Source: Planktothricoides raciborskii GIHE-MW2 (GTDB lineage Bacteria; Cyanobacteriota; Cyanobacteriia; Cyanobacteriales; Laspinemataceae). Taken from it: a stretch of DNA of 64,000 nucleotides. Position 1 is the first letter of the stretch; the number at the start of each line of letters is the position of its first letter. Position numbers and translations under genes: made by a program. The stretch is from contig NZ_CP159837.1 of assembly GCF_040564635.1 (NCBI RefSeq), forward strand, positions 6,187,001-6,251,000, given 5' to 3'. The notes below the pieces were generated by a model. It made no database searches. It was given only the letters and a program-made list of their open reading frames with translations, and was not told the origin of the DNA. Below, one piece after another: positions 36,530 through 45,387 of the stretch.

Positions 36530-37630
36530 CTATTTACGGATAGCTTGCCATTTTTCTAACCAAAGGCGTAATTTTGCTTCGGATAAAAATCGGCGATCGC
36601 TGTCAGATTGTAGTAATAATTGTAACTCAGAAGCATCGCGTCCGGTTTGGTTGTGCCAAGCGGTGATTAAATCTTCCGGAGATAACAAATTCGAGCCTAG
36701 TCCTAAACTTTTTTGTAGGGCTAATTGCTCGGCTTTGCTGATAGTTTGAGTGAGAAAATCGCTACTTTCGGCTTTGCGTAAAACGCTGGCCAGGGCTTTG
36801 ATATAGCTTTCGCTATTATTAATTTGGGGAGACCCGATCGCCTCTGCCTGACCAAAGCGGCGATTTTGGGCGGCGATCGCCACTATAAAGATAATTGCCC
36901 CTTGAACAAAAATTAGCAATAAAGGGGTTTTCGCCAAATATGCCCACCAATTGCCCGTCACCTCCGCTTCATCTGCTGCATCCGCATCTCGATAACCGTG
37001 CATATATTCATCCACCCAAATCGGCTGATTGGTAGCGGCTAAAAGTTCCGCCAGAAACTCATAATTTCCCGGTTCATGCTGATAAGCATTAGCCGCTAGA
37101 TAGGGGGTAATTACAGAAATTTCCCGTCCTTTTCCCTTGGTTTCCGCCCACGCCACCGCCCCAAAGCGATCGCCTAATAATTCAACTTGATCGGTTGCCA
37201 AAGAAGCCCTTCTTCTGGTTTCAATTTTCACCGTTCCGTGTGGACTATTGAGTTCGCTAGTAAAGGGGGCTTCGGTGACATCTTGCCAAACCCCCAAGGT
37301 GACAATGGTATGACCTTGTTCCAACCACGGGTCAACGGATTGATCTAGGGGCGATCGGGTCAAATTTCCCCGTACCCGCAATAAAGTAATCGGGGGTTGA
37401 TTTTTCAAAGCCGATAAGGGACGTTGCCAACGTTGGATCGGCGTGCCCCGCTGTTCCATAAAAGCGTACCATGCACCATAGCCATTAGGATCTCGACTAT
37501 AGGTAGAACCGGAACTCAGGCGATCGCGACTGGGGGCAAGTCCCAAAGTCAGCAACATGATCGCCACCAGGGCGATCGCGGCGAATTTTATCCCTTGAGA
37601 TTTAGATTTCGATTGAAAAACTTTAATCAT
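36530..37630 (-). CDS. DUF4350-type membrane protein
   Basis: A 366-residue protein with a membrane helix at the N-terminus (FAAIALVAIMLLTLGLA), a soluble glutamine-amidotransferase-like domain (SRDPNGYGAWYAFMEQRG, VTLGVWQD, DEYMHGYRDA) and a second helix (PLLLIFVQGAIIFIVAIAA) before a helical tail. DUF4350 proteins are constant members of DUF58/MoxR clusters. The start overlaps the stop of the DUF4129 gene by ATGA. Confidence 0.85.
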   Translation of the reverse strand: MIKVFQSKSKSQGIKFAAIALVAIMLLTLGLAPSRDRLSSGSTYSRDPNGYGAWYAFMEQRGTPIQRWQRPLSALKNQPPITLLRVRGNLTRSPLDQSVDPWLEQGHTIVTLGVWQDVTEAPFTSELNSPHGTVKIETRRRASLATDQVELLGDRFGAVAWAETKGKGREISVITPYLAANAYQHEPGNYEFLAELLAATNQPIWVDEYMHGYRDADAADEAEVTGNWWAYLAKTPLLLIFVQGAIIFIVAIAAQNRRFGQAEAIGSPQINNSESYIKALASVLRKAESSDFLTQTISKAEQLALQKSLGLGSNLLSPEDLITAWHNQTGRDASELQLLLQSDSDRRFLSEAKLRLWLEKWQAIRK

Positions 37631-38223
37631 TTCTGCACAATAGCCTCGTAAGCTTCCTGACAGCGGGCAAACATATCGGCATTTGCCTGTTGCTTACCAA
37701 AATAAAGCCGTTCGTGAGTTTCTAGCAACACTTTATAAGCGGAATAGTTCGGTTGTTCCTGGAGAAGTTGATCGTATTCCCGGTCAGTACGACTCACTTG
37801 TTGGGGAATAATTCCACGGTCATCTAGCTGCTGCAACATTGCCCTGTATAAACAATAGCAAGCAGCGGTATAATTCCCTTTCTCCTGATATTTTCGCGAT
37901 CGCCCTAACAAATCTTTAACGGTCAGCGATCGGTTTTCTGAAAAATGCGATCGCCTATCAGAGGTTTTTGACATTTGCCAATACCAAAACTGGACAATCC
38001 AGCTTTGGAGTTGCCAACAAACCGCGATCGTCAGCACAATTCCCAGAACATAAAACAACCAGTTAAAATTGCCAGTCGGTACAGTTGGCCAATCTAAAGA
38101 TGGGAATAGATTCGGGAAAAATTGCGAGAATTTCAACTCCGTCCATTCTTGGAGTTGCTGTTGACCCTGCTGCCAACGCCAGCTTAGATTTGTAGTTTCA
38201 AATTCAGCCACAGACATAATCAT
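37627..38223 (-). CDS. DUF4129 membrane protein
   Basis: A 198-residue protein. The first half is extracytoplasmic with one helix (WLFYVLGIVLTIAVCWQLQS). The second is the DUF4129 domain (GNYTAACYCLYRAMLQQLDD, SRTDREYDQLLQ, YKVLLETHERLYFGKQQA). In other bacteria this domain lies at the end of transglutaminase-like proteins of the same clusters; here it stands alone. It is the first gene of the minus-strand operon DUF4129-DUF4350-MoxR-DUF58. Confidence 0.88.
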   Translation of the reverse strand: MIMSVAEFETTNLSWRWQQGQQQLQEWTELKFSQFFPNLFPSLDWPTVPTGNFNWLFYVLGIVLTIAVCWQLQSWIVQFWYWQMSKTSDRRSHFSENRSLTVKDLLGRSRKYQEKGNYTAACYCLYRAMLQQLDDRGIIPQQVSRTDREYDQLLQEQPNYSAYKVLLETHERLYFGKQQANADMFARCQEAYEAIVQK

Positions 38224-38445
38224 TAATTTATGGGCATTTTGTAATTTTAATCTATTGTATCTGTTTTTTCAAAAGTAGGGTGTGTTAGGCAACAACATAA
38301 AAACCCATAATTATCACCAAAACCCGCACCGTAACGCTTATCCTTACAAATAACTCACAAACAACTCACAAACCACAAATAGGTTGTGTTAGGTAAATTA
38401 AGAAATAAAAACAATCAAAAATTATCCTTAATATCATATAATTAA

Positions 38446-38820
38446 TACCATTTACAAAAAATCATGCAACAGTAGAGGCGCTACGTCCAATCGCCCAAAT
38501 AAACCTTAAAATTGTCGTAGTAGTTTTTAAAATTGGTAAAATAGTCAGTTTTAACCGACTGTAGGGGTCAACGGCCGTTGACCCCTACGGGGATTTTAAT
38601 CCTCGCCGGATTTTAATCCCCGCAATCGTCGGTTAATTGCGGGGGTACATAAACCGCCGGGGGTTAAAACCCCCGGCTAATAGCGCAAGTCGGTTAAAAC
38701 CGACTGTGGATTATTTTGAAATTGGTAATACTATTTATAAAAATTCATACAATTTGGGCGCTACGTCCAAGCGCCCAAATAACCATTGGAATTGTAGCAG
38801 GAGTTTTTAAAATTGGTATA
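38446..38820. repeat. ~375-bp composite repeat element, copy 2
   Basis: The order matches the element at 20556: end hairpin (TAGAGGCGCTACGTCC with CGCCCAAATAAACC), CAGTTTTAACCGACTGTAGG, the GGGGTCAACGGCCGTTGACC palindrome, GGGGATTTTAATCC units, GGGGGTTAAAACCCCCGG, AGTCGGTTAAAACCGACT, and a second end hairpin. The remaining bases of 38224-39027 show no gene. Confidence 0.85.
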
Positions 38821-39027
38821 ACCTCTTAAAATAAGACTTTGATAAAAATTAAATAGCAAAAATATTTTTAATAATTATTCACCAAAAAACCTAGACTAAT
38901 ATTACTAATAGACTATTCCATTCCATTGTCCCGATTAAACGGTTAAAGAATAAGGTACTTGGTGAATAAAATTTTCACATATTTTCTTCTGGCTGATCGC
39001 CATTTCGTGGGGATGGCTTTTCCCTGG

Positions 39028-39300
39028 TTAAACCTTTGACAATATTAATATGTTTGAGGCTAATAAACCGATGTTTTGTTTGAGGCTAATAAACCGATAT
39101 TCATACCCCGTGATAAAATTGGGAATGTTCCAAAATAGCTGACCAATTTTCTGGCAATAAGCGATTAAGTATTCTGCCCCATTCAGTTGTTGAATTACCT
39201 CCTTCTCTATGGCTTTTCCTGCTTTCATTTCCATAAAAATGATAAATTTATCCCGATCTTCATCGGAAAATAGAGTCAGCCCCCAGGATCATCTCAATTA
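39028..39300 (-). pseudogene. C-terminal fragment of a nuclease-like protein
   Basis: The frame reads LTLFSDEDRDKFIIFMEMKA, continues GKAIEKEVIQQLNGAEYLIA and ends after a WNIPNFITGYEYRFISLK stretch; it is closed upstream by a TGA. The MEMK strand followed by a helix resembles the ExK half of a PD-(D/E)XK nuclease, but the first acidic residue is missing. A 22-base piece around TTTGAGGCTAATAAACCGAT is duplicated near its end. The identity is a guess from the motif. Confidence 0.45.
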
Positions 39301-39540
39301 AGCGATAAGTAATTATAACGTTTGTAACTGAGCGATCGCCTTCTCCAGTAACTCAGTCATGGCTAACCCCACTCAGAACATCAATATCTGATCTTATCGA
39401 TTATCACTGCTTTCAGGCATATTTCGCATTCAACCCATTATGCTCCTTGTTGTAACGCGAATACTGCCTGAGTGGAAGGCTAGACCTTGAATACTTTAGT
39501 CTGTGAAACTTTTGTATTCAAACTACTAGCCTTGTCTTTA

Positions 39541-39797
39541 TATGAAAAATAGCAGGCTAAATCGAATTTTAGGACTAGAAATACAGCGCCGTCGGGTAGA
39601 GCAAGGCTGGTCACAGGAGTATCTGGCAGAAGTTACAGGTCCTGTGCCGTCTGCACAGAACATATATCAGTCAGCTTGAGCGAGGGCTAAAAAGTCCATC
39701 TGTTAGAGTTTTTAGTCACATTACTAAAGCTTTAGGGATCTCAATGAGCGAGTTTTTGCAGGTTGTTGAGAAACTCTTAAATGTTGACGGAGAATGA
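39541..39797 (+). pseudogene. Frameshifted XRE-family regulator
   Basis: The first frame gives MKNSRLNRILGLEIQRRRVE, then QGWSQEYLAEVTG and soon a stop. The next frame gives RTYISQLERGLKSPSVRVFS, ITKALGISMSEFLQVVEKLL and a stop at 39797. Joined, this is a full small helix-turn-helix protein. The break lies between 39640 and 39660, where CCTGTGCCGTCTGC has no counterpart in the family. Its end overlaps the next gene, as in controller-endonuclease pairs of restriction systems. Confidence 0.75.
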
Positions 39798-40428
39798 AAT
39801 TGAACGGTTAAGGCAAGCCATTATTGCAACTATTGCCTCTCCCATGATTGGATCGATAGAGGACTACACATGGGAAGCAATTTTTCATTATGTCAAAGAT
39901 ATTACTTTGTCCGATCCTGCCTTGGGACGCAGCAAGCTTCTCTATGATGCTGTTGACACACAAATCGCAACTGGCTGGTCTTTTAAGTCTTTGCAACTGA
40001 AGAATTTCATGGCCACCAATACGTTTTCATTTGTTATTCAAAGGGCGGATATTATTAAAAAGGCTGAAGAACTTGGTTTTCCTGGTTTGGCTGAGAAGTC
40101 TTCTCCTGATGAATTACGGGCAGCTATTATTCAGCATTGGAACGACAAGATTATTTCGAGTAAATCAGAGCAAGGTGTCGTGAATAGTTATGAAGGGATA
40201 CTATTAAAGACAATCGAAGGATGCGAGTACGTCTACTGCGAGTTTTCTCTCGATCCTCTTGATGCAAGTTCCTTAATTAGCGCTTTAATTAGCGCCATAT
40301 CAATGTTCCTGAATAATTTTTGTGGCAATTGCTTTAGCCATAGGAATAATTTTTGGCGGCCATTGAATAGGGTAGTTTTTCCCACTCCTCTTTTGCCACT
40401 AAACATAACTAAATGTCGGGTGTCGTAA
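39781..40428 (+). CDS. Possible type II restriction endonuclease remnant
   Basis: A 215-residue frame. Residues 1-155 look like a real globular protein (ENEIERLRQAIIATIA, YTWEAIFHYVKDI, LLYDAVDTQIATGWSFKSLQ). The last ~50 residues (FLNNFCGNCFSHRNNFWRPL) are the antisense of a different remnant and are not convincing. The overlap with an XRE gene upstream suggests a controller-endonuclease pair. No catalytic motif can be assigned. It could instead be a defence protein of another kind. Confidence 0.45.
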   Translation: MLTENEIERLRQAIIATIASPMIGSIEDYTWEAIFHYVKDITLSDPALGRSKLLYDAVDTQIATGWSFKSLQLKNFMATNTFSFVIQRADIIKKAEELGFPGLAEKSSPDELRAAIIQHWNDKIISSKSEQGVVNSYEGILLKTIEGCEYVYCEFSLDPLDASSLISALISAISMFLNNFCGNCFSHRNNFWRPLNRVVFPTPLLPLNITKCRVS

Positions 40429-40466
40429 CGACTAAGAAAGTTGTTTACCAAGTTAAGGTTAGTCAT
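40233..40466 (-). pseudogene. Chimeric remnant: ArsA-like ATPase start plus methyltransferase-like end
   Basis: The frame starts MTNLNLVNNFLSRYDTRHLV and MFSGKRGVGKTTL, the N-terminus of a cyanobacterial ArsA-type ATPase; the P-loop has KRGVGKTT instead of KGGVGKTT. Homology stops at once after it. In a second frame (40300-40368) the sequence WPPKIIPMAKAIATKIIQEH ends in a stop and resembles motif X at the end of cytosine-5 DNA methyltransferases (NAVPP...AKAIA). This looks like two broken genes joined. It follows the gvpF/L-type gene by 12 bases. Confidence 0.5.
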
Positions 40467-40478
40467 AGAGAAATTAAG

Positions 40479-41162
40479 TTAAGTAAAGTGATAGGGTGGA
40501 GAAACTTGCCCTAATTGTAATTCCCACCTGGGGCAAGCTTTTTGCCAATGCAAGACTTGCTCGATTAGTAAAGGTTCTTCTTGAAAATTGACTAAAAGAT
40601 AAATTCGTGATTCCGTACCCGGAGAAGGAATAATAATCGTTGATGGATAGCTTTGGGTAACTAAATGAACGAAATTTTGCCATTCTGAACCTTGCAGAAT
40701 ATAAAAGTCTTGTTGGGCTTCATAGTGCTGTTTTTTAGCTAAAAAATATTGTCTTCCCCGGCTCTCAGAAGAGAGTACAGGCTCCTCTAGCTTACGCGGA
40801 ATACATTTTAAAACATATTCCCCTTTTCCCTCAAGTTGTTCAATTTTTTCTTGATATTCTTGGGCATTAGAACTAAGATGGTTCAGTAAATTGTCTGCCT
40901 CTAAAAAAGATGTGCCAAAACGTAAGGGTAAAATAGTCGTTTGCTGAAATAATTCGCAGATGACGCGATCATGACATAAAACGGCTTGAATCAAGCATTC
41001 ATCATCATTTTGTAAAGTGTCTAAACAAACTTCGGGTTCGACTACGGCTGAGAGGTCTCCACCAGTTATCAGTAACACTGGGTTAGCAATTCCCACCGGC
41101 AATGTTAAGCTCTCTATTGGGGGTTTTAAAAAAGCGTAAGTATATAAATTATACAATTTCAT
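40479..41162 (-). CDS. GvpF/GvpL-family gas vesicle protein
   Basis: About 227 residues from MKLYNLYTYAFLKPP. Family blocks are LSAVVEPEVCLD, a charged VLCHDRVICELFQQTTILPLRFGTSF segment, and the C-terminal fold ending IYLLVNFQEEPLLIEQVLHWQKACPRWELQLGQVSPPYHF. These proteins bind GvpA and help nucleate the vesicle. It is a second F/L-type protein beside that at 42058 and sits where cyanobacterial clusters carry gvpW. A start four codons upstream is also open. Confidence 0.88.
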   Translation of the reverse strand: MKLYNLYTYAFLKPPIESLTLPVGIANPVLLITGGDLSAVVEPEVCLDTLQNDDECLIQAVLCHDRVICELFQQTTILPLRFGTSFLEADNLLNHLSSNAQEYQEKIEQLEGKGEYVLKCIPRKLEEPVLSSESRGRQYFLAKKQHYEAQQDFYILQGSEWQNFVHLVTQSYPSTIIIPSPGTESRIYLLVNFQEEPLLIEQVLHWQKACPRWELQLGQVSPPYHFT

Positions 41163-41230
41163 AGGGCTTACCAAAGGAAAATTTTAAATTTTTTACAAAT
41201 CTTTGTATTGGGGCGTTGAATTGATGTTTT

Positions 41231-41270
41231 AGTCTTTTCAAGACTATAACACCAAATTCTCAGCTATAAT
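41231..41270 (+). promoter_or_regulatory. Inverted repeat and -10-like box before gvpV
   Basis: AGTCTT TTC AAGACT forms a perfect inverted repeat; CTATAAT lies 18 bases further on and 25 bases before the gvpV start. No good -35 box is seen. The 120 bases are shared with the divergent gvpF/L-type gene. Confidence 0.4.
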
Positions 41271-41294
41271 ATTATAAACTATTCAGGAATTGTT

Positions 41295-41615
41295 ATGACA
41301 ACCACTCGTGTACCCAGCCCAATTAAACCTAAAATTAGCACTATGCCTCGGAAGCAATCTGAAGCATCTCAGCAACTTGAGCTTTATAAGTTAATTACTG
41401 AAAAACAACGCATCCAAAAAGAATTAAAATTTATGGAGCAGCGCATTCAGCAATTAAAAAATCGTCTAACGGTTCTGGATCATCAAATTGAGAGTACAGA
41501 ACAGAATATTCAAGATTTGCGTGAAGTCAATCCTAGTTTACCTAAAGGGATGCATTCCTCTAAAACTGTTGCTCAATCCTCTAATAATTTTCAAGCCTTT
41601 TACCTAGAATATTAA
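41295..41615 (+). CDS. gvpV: GvpV-like gas vesicle protein
   Basis: A 106-residue protein: a Pro/basic start (PSPIKPKISTMPRKQSEASQ) and a coiled coil (LELYKLITEKQRIQKELKFM, EQRIQQLKNRLTVLDHQIES). It matches what I know of GvpV from filamentous cyanobacteria, where it lies behind gvpG. Its function is accessory and not defined. Here it faces the other way from the gvp operon, so it must have its own promoter. Confidence 0.7.
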   Translation: MTTTRVPSPIKPKISTMPRKQSEASQQLELYKLITEKQRIQKELKFMEQRIQQLKNRLTVLDHQIESTEQNIQDLREVNPSLPKGMHSSKTVAQSSNNFQAFYLEY

Positions 41616-41625
41616 AGCTTAATCA

Positions 41626-41682
41626 AGGGCGGGTTTTGAGGAAGCCTCGAATTCTTGAGGTGGTAAAACCCGCCTTTACTAA
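41626..41682. terminator. Bidirectional terminator between gvpV and gvpG
   Basis: AAGGGCGGGTTTTGAGG pairs with TAAAACCCGCCTTT around an inner CCTCGAATTCTTGAGG hairpin. A T-rich tail follows on the plus strand. It serves convergent genes. Confidence 0.75.
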
Positions 41683-41782
41683 GAAAAGTCATGCTAGAAA
41701 AAATCTTAGCTAGTATCAATTTTGAATTTGAAAACGCATAGGATAATAAATCCAACAACCCCTTTGATTTTTTCTAATCATT

Positions 41783-42043
41783 TTAGAGAGAATATTCAGA
41801 CTGGTTTTCTACAGCTTCTTCTTCTAAGGCTTGAATTTTTAATAACAGTTCTTCTTCCTTAATTTCAAACTCTTCCTCAGAAATATCGCCCAGATCATAA
41901 GCCAGTTGCAAGGCTAATAAAAGTTTGTGTAAATTTTCTGTGTCATCATATTCCGTATTTGCACGCTCTTGAATTTTCTCCCCGATCCACATCAAACCAC
42001 CAATCGGTCCAGTAACCGGAAAGCATAAAATATCAAGAAACAT
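41783..42043 (-). CDS. gvpG: Gas vesicle protein GvpG
   Basis: An 86-residue protein with the GvpG pattern: MFLDILCFPVTGPIGGLMWIGEKIQERA at the start (read in two parts, LCFPVTGPIGG and MWIGEKI) and an acidic helical tail (LQLAYDLGDISEEEFEIKEE). GvpG is an assembly factor that interacts with GvpF/L in vesicle nucleation. It is the last gene of the gvpA-led minus-strand series, 14 bases behind gvpF. Confidence 0.92.
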   Translation of the reverse strand: MFLDILCFPVTGPIGGLMWIGEKIQERANTEYDDTENLHKLLLALQLAYDLGDISEEEFEIKEEELLLKIQALEEEAVENQSEYSL

Positions 42044-42057
42044 AATTGATTTTCTCC

Positions 42058-42792
42058 TTACATGAGTTGGGCAAAGGTATAGGGTGCGGTTAAATTGTTA
42101 TAGCGAATTCGCAAGCGCTCGCCAAACTCTTGATCGATCGCTTCAACTTTCTGGCTAAATTCAGGCTCTTGATCCCAAGGAATTAAATAAGCTGCATTAT
42201 AAATCATGTCATCGGTCATCGGCTCGCTTTCGACCATCTCTTGAGCACAATGACTTAATTGCTCTCTAAAGACTTGAATAATATCTTGTTTCCGTTGAAA
42301 TAAAGTGCCTTCTATGAGTTGACCTATATGGATAATTTCTTCCATTGTTAAGTTTTTCCCCATCATCGCATCCCGTTGTTGCTTTAACTCAGGATTAGAC
42401 TCCAAAGCCCTTTGTAATTCTGACTGGCTATCCCAAAAAATCTTAATGCTAACTTCTCGTTTGCCTGACAATTTAGCAAATAATTCTTTCAGTTGATTTT
42501 TATACGGGTTAATTAATTGTTCTGCCACCGTTTCCCAGGTTTTTACAACTAATCCAAACCGCAATGGAAGCAAAGTTCTAAATCCGGCTTCCATCACGCT
42601 TTCTAATACTTTTTCATGGCAAATTAAATACCGACGAGATGCCAAATATTTTTCTTTATGAGCAACGGAGTAGAGAAAACTAAAACCGTCAATCACCTCA
42701 CAGTGAACGGGTTCATTATCAATCCCTGACAAAACTATTTTGTCAGGAATCTGATCAGCAAATATTCCATATAAATAAAGACCAACCGCCAT
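42058..42792 (-). CDS. gvpF: Gas vesicle protein GvpF
   Basis: About 244 residues from MAVGLYLYGIFADQIPDK. Family features are VAHKEKYLASRRYLICHEKVLE, TLLPLRFGLVVKTWE, the coiled segment QLIEGTLFQRKQDIIQVFRE, and the end AYLIPWDQEPEF...LRIRYNNLTAPYTFAQL. I chose the second ATG because GGAG lies seven bases upstream of it; an ATG two codons earlier has no room for a site. GvpF binds GvpA and is needed for nucleation. Confidence 0.93.
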   Translation of the reverse strand: MAVGLYLYGIFADQIPDKIVLSGIDNEPVHCEVIDGFSFLYSVAHKEKYLASRRYLICHEKVLESVMEAGFRTLLPLRFGLVVKTWETVAEQLINPYKNQLKELFAKLSGKREVSIKIFWDSQSELQRALESNPELKQQRDAMMGKNLTMEEIIHIGQLIEGTLFQRKQDIIQVFREQLSHCAQEMVESEPMTDDMIYNAAYLIPWDQEPEFSQKVEAIDQEFGERLRIRYNNLTAPYTFAQLM

Positions 42793-42807
42793 AAGCATTC
42801 TCCAAAA

Positions 42808-43281
42808 TTAAACGGGCTGAGAAGTTAAAACTAAACGCAGTTTTAGATGAATTAAATCAAGTTTTGCTAAACCTAAATCAACATTCCCTTCAACAACAAC
42901 TCCTGTATTTAAAAGTCGATCAACCAATTCCAATACTGAAGGTTTGGTACTATCTTCTCCTGGGTAATAACTTCCTGGCTCTGGTAAAAGAGTACCAAAT
43001 TCTCCTAGATTGATATTTAACTCTTTTGGATCAACTTCAAAAATTTCACACAAATGGAGAATCTGTTCTTGTAATTTTTGGATACTTTCTGCGGCTCTAT
43101 CTAAATCAGACTCACTGATAATTCCGCCTTCCATCCGGCGAATGATTTGGGCTTCGAGCAATTGGCGTACCAATTCCACGACAGTTAACAGTAAAGGTGC
43201 TAAACCGGCTTTACTATTACTTTCTGGACGGGTCAGCAAAGCCTCATTAGCAGAATCATAAGGTGTGCAAACAAGTGTCAT
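42808..43281 (-). CDS. gvpK: Gas vesicle protein GvpK
   Basis: A 157-residue protein. AGLAPLLLTVVELVRQLLEA, IIRRMEGGIISESDLDRAAE, LNINLGEFGTLLPEPGSYYP and the C-terminal PSVLELVDRLLNTGVVVEGN...LIHLKLRLVLTSQPV are all characteristic. The last part resembles a GvpA/J strand-turn-strand unit. GvpK is a minor protein needed for assembly. It lies 15 bases upstream of gvpF in the same direction. Confidence 0.94.
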   Translation of the reverse strand: MTLVCTPYDSANEALLTRPESNSKAGLAPLLLTVVELVRQLLEAQIIRRMEGGIISESDLDRAAESIQKLQEQILHLCEIFEVDPKELNINLGEFGTLLPEPGSYYPGEDSTKPSVLELVDRLLNTGVVVEGNVDLGLAKLDLIHLKLRLVLTSQPV

Positions 43282-43395
43282 GATCGCAGTTACGCAGTTA
43301 GTGAATCAGTTTTTGACGGCGAATCTCAAGTGTGGAACTTCGCACACTTGATATTTTATCTAAGGTGAAATGACGTAAACCTCCCTCTAACCGAT

Positions 43396-43785
43396 TAGAA
43401 CTCAAGCTGGGAATTTTCTGGCTTTTCGGAATGTGCTTCATCGTTCGGACTGAGATCATGGCTTTCTACGGCGATCGATTGGGTTAAGGATTTTAAGGCT
43501 TAAAGTTCCGCTTCTAAGGTTTGGAGTCGGTTTGAAAGTTCTTGATTTTCTGCTAATAAAGCTTGGGATTGGCTATGGAGATAGGGGTCTCCTTCCCACC
43601 AATTAATTCCCATCTCCCGTGCTTTATCAACAGAGGCAATTAACAGACGAATGCGGATATGCAGAAGTTCCGTAGAGGCGATCGAAGTAGAGGCGATCGA
43701 AACAGAAATATCGCCCCACAATTCCTTTATCTAAAACTCGTTCAAGGATATCCGCTAAACTCGAACCTTAAGTTGCCGTTGTCAG
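43396..43785 (-). pseudogene. gvpJ: Broken gvpJ
   Basis: Joined over two frames the remains read TTAT, stop, SSLADILERVLDKGIV, then GDISVSIAS...TELLHIRIRLLIASVDKARE and MGINWWEGDPYLHSQSQALL, LEAEL, stop, ALKSLTQSIAVESHD, and a final stop. Lesions: the start codon is CTG; TAA stands near codon 5; five bases are missing at GTG|GGGCGAT where IAGDIS is expected; a 15-bp duplication (GTAGAGGCGATCGAA twice) adds TSIAS; and TAA replaces a likely GAA after LEAEL. Position between gvpN and gvpK is the normal one for gvpJ. GvpJ is a minor GvpA-like shell protein. Confidence 0.92.
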
Positions 43786-43844
43786 GGTGTTATTTGAGTG
43801 GGTTTTGAGCGGGTTGGCAAAAGTGGAGGAATTCACGGTTGGTT

Positions 43845-44990
43845 TCACTCAAAAAGAATATAAAACTGGTCTTGTTGTTTCAGCAAGTTCTTTTGCAGTA
43901 AAGAACGAATAGCTTTTTCTGCTTGATTTTGCTTGAGGTTTAAAGTTTTGTAAATTTCATGAAAGCTGGCTTTGTGGGTTTGCTCCAAATAATGATAAAT
44001 TTTTTGTTCATGTTCCTTTAAAGGATCAGGAGGTAACGCACTGGCATCTGGACGCTCCGTTTCCTCTACAACGGGTAAGGATTCTGTCGGATTGCCGTTG
44101 AGAATTTCCCATAAAATGGTTGTCGATTTATCAATGGATAAATTCGTGCGCGACAAGAGAACATCTGCACAAATATCGCGGAAATCTGCGTGGTCTGGGG
44201 TAGCCACAATATCGTGTTCAGCGCAGACTTTGGCAATCATTAAACAAGAGCGCAAACCTGACGTTTTTTCCGCCGCAGTTTCCAGACGGAAGGTTTTGAC
44301 GAGGTTGACAATAAATAAGGCATCTTCTCGACGAATTCCTGTTTTTTGGGCGATAATTTCAGTCTGAGTCAGTTCATCCGGTTCAGGCATATTAATTGTC
44401 ACCAACCGATCCATTAAGGCGTCTTGGGTAGCATGAACCCCACAATATTCTTCCGGGTTGGAGGTAAAAATTGCCCGAAATTGAGAATGGACTTGCAGGT
44501 AATCGGGTTGATTACTACTCGGTGGCAGGGTCAGGATTTTTTCTTCTAAGGCAGAGAGTAAAACGTTGTTAACTTCGGGTCGAGAACGGTTAAATTCATC
44601 ATAAACTAAGGTAAATCCTTCTCGACAGGCCATCGTCAATCGAGAATCCACCCAGTTGTGTTTGAGTTCGTCCTCAACTTTGAGAACGCTGTGGATATAG
44701 TTATCCATCAGTTTTTTGTGGGTATAACCAGACTGACTGCCAATTAAATCGGAACTGGTAAAGTCATCATCTCCGAAAATCAGCATTACAGGTCTGGCTA
44801 AACAATTGGCCAGGTGCATAGCCAGTGTGGTTTTCCCCGTTCCGGCAGGGCCACGCAGATGAATGGAAAAACCAGAGTGCAGGTAACGTAATGCCCGGAC
44901 TGTAATTTGATGAATCGAAGGCGTAACGACAAATTGACCAGGGCGAACGCGGAGGACGGATCTTCTTGTTTGAGGTTCAGCAACTGTCAT
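43845..44990 (-). CDS. gvpN: Gas vesicle ATPase GvpN
   Basis: A 381-residue MoxR-like AAA+ ATPase. [20 protein letters not shown] opens the family block, Walker A is [16 protein letters not shown] (~47), Walker [20 protein letters not shown], sensor 1 IFTSNPEEY. After ~300 residues a Pro-rich linker leads to a winged-helix-like tail ([34 protein letters not shown]), longer than in many GvpN proteins. It helps vesicle growth by using ATP. It precedes the broken gvpJ. Confidence 0.94.
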   Translation of the reverse strand: MTVAEPQTRRSVLRVRPGQFVVTPSIHQITVRALRYLHSGFSIHLRGPAGTGKTTLAMHLANCLARPVMLIFGDDDFTSSDLIGSQSGYTHKKLMDNYIHSVLKVEDELKHNWVDSRLTMACREGFTLVYDEFNRSRPEVNNVLLSALEEKILTLPPSSNQPDYLQVHSQFRAIFTSNPEEYCGVHATQDALMDRLVTINMPEPDELTQTEIIAQKTGIRREDALFIVNLVKTFRLETAAEKTSGLRSCLMIAKVCAEHDIVATPDHADFRDICADVLLSRTNLSIDKSTTILWEILNGNPTESLPVVEETERPDASALPPDPLKEHEQKIYHYLEQTHKASFHEIYKTLNLKQNQAEKAIRSLLQKNLLKQQDQFYILFE

Positions 44991-45310
44991 GGTTGAAATC
45001 TAGTAAACGTCAATAAATCTGAGAAGTTTGATGGAGAAAGTTGACAAACTGCAAAAAAGTGTGCTAGTGTTAATACGTAGATATATAGTTACCTAACCTA
45101 ACCTACAATTCTTGCAAATCTGTTGGCGGCAAGACTAACCGTTATTGCCTGCTAAGGGGAACAGGTAACTAGCCTTTTCAGGAATCCCGGCTCCGCCAGA
45201 ACAAGAATTATACTTTTTAAAAGTTGAGTTCAGTCTTTCAAAAAAAAAGTAGGCTAGGATTAGTCATGTGTATGTACGACCTAAAACTCATTGTTGTATC
45301 TTAATAATAA

Positions 45311-45349
45311 CCCTCTAGTTTAGCTAGGAAAAGCAACTAGAGGGTTTTT
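45311..45349. terminator. Terminator past gvpC
   Basis: CCCTCTAGTT, a 14-base loop and AACTAGAGGG, with TTTTTA on the plus side and TTATTATT on the minus side. On the minus strand it lies ~40 bases after gvpC and could separate gvpAC from gvpN. The other bases of 44991-45387 show no gene. Confidence 0.75.
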
Positions 45350-45387
45350 ACTCTAGGCTTGAGTCGGGTTAGAATTAACCTGGAGAA

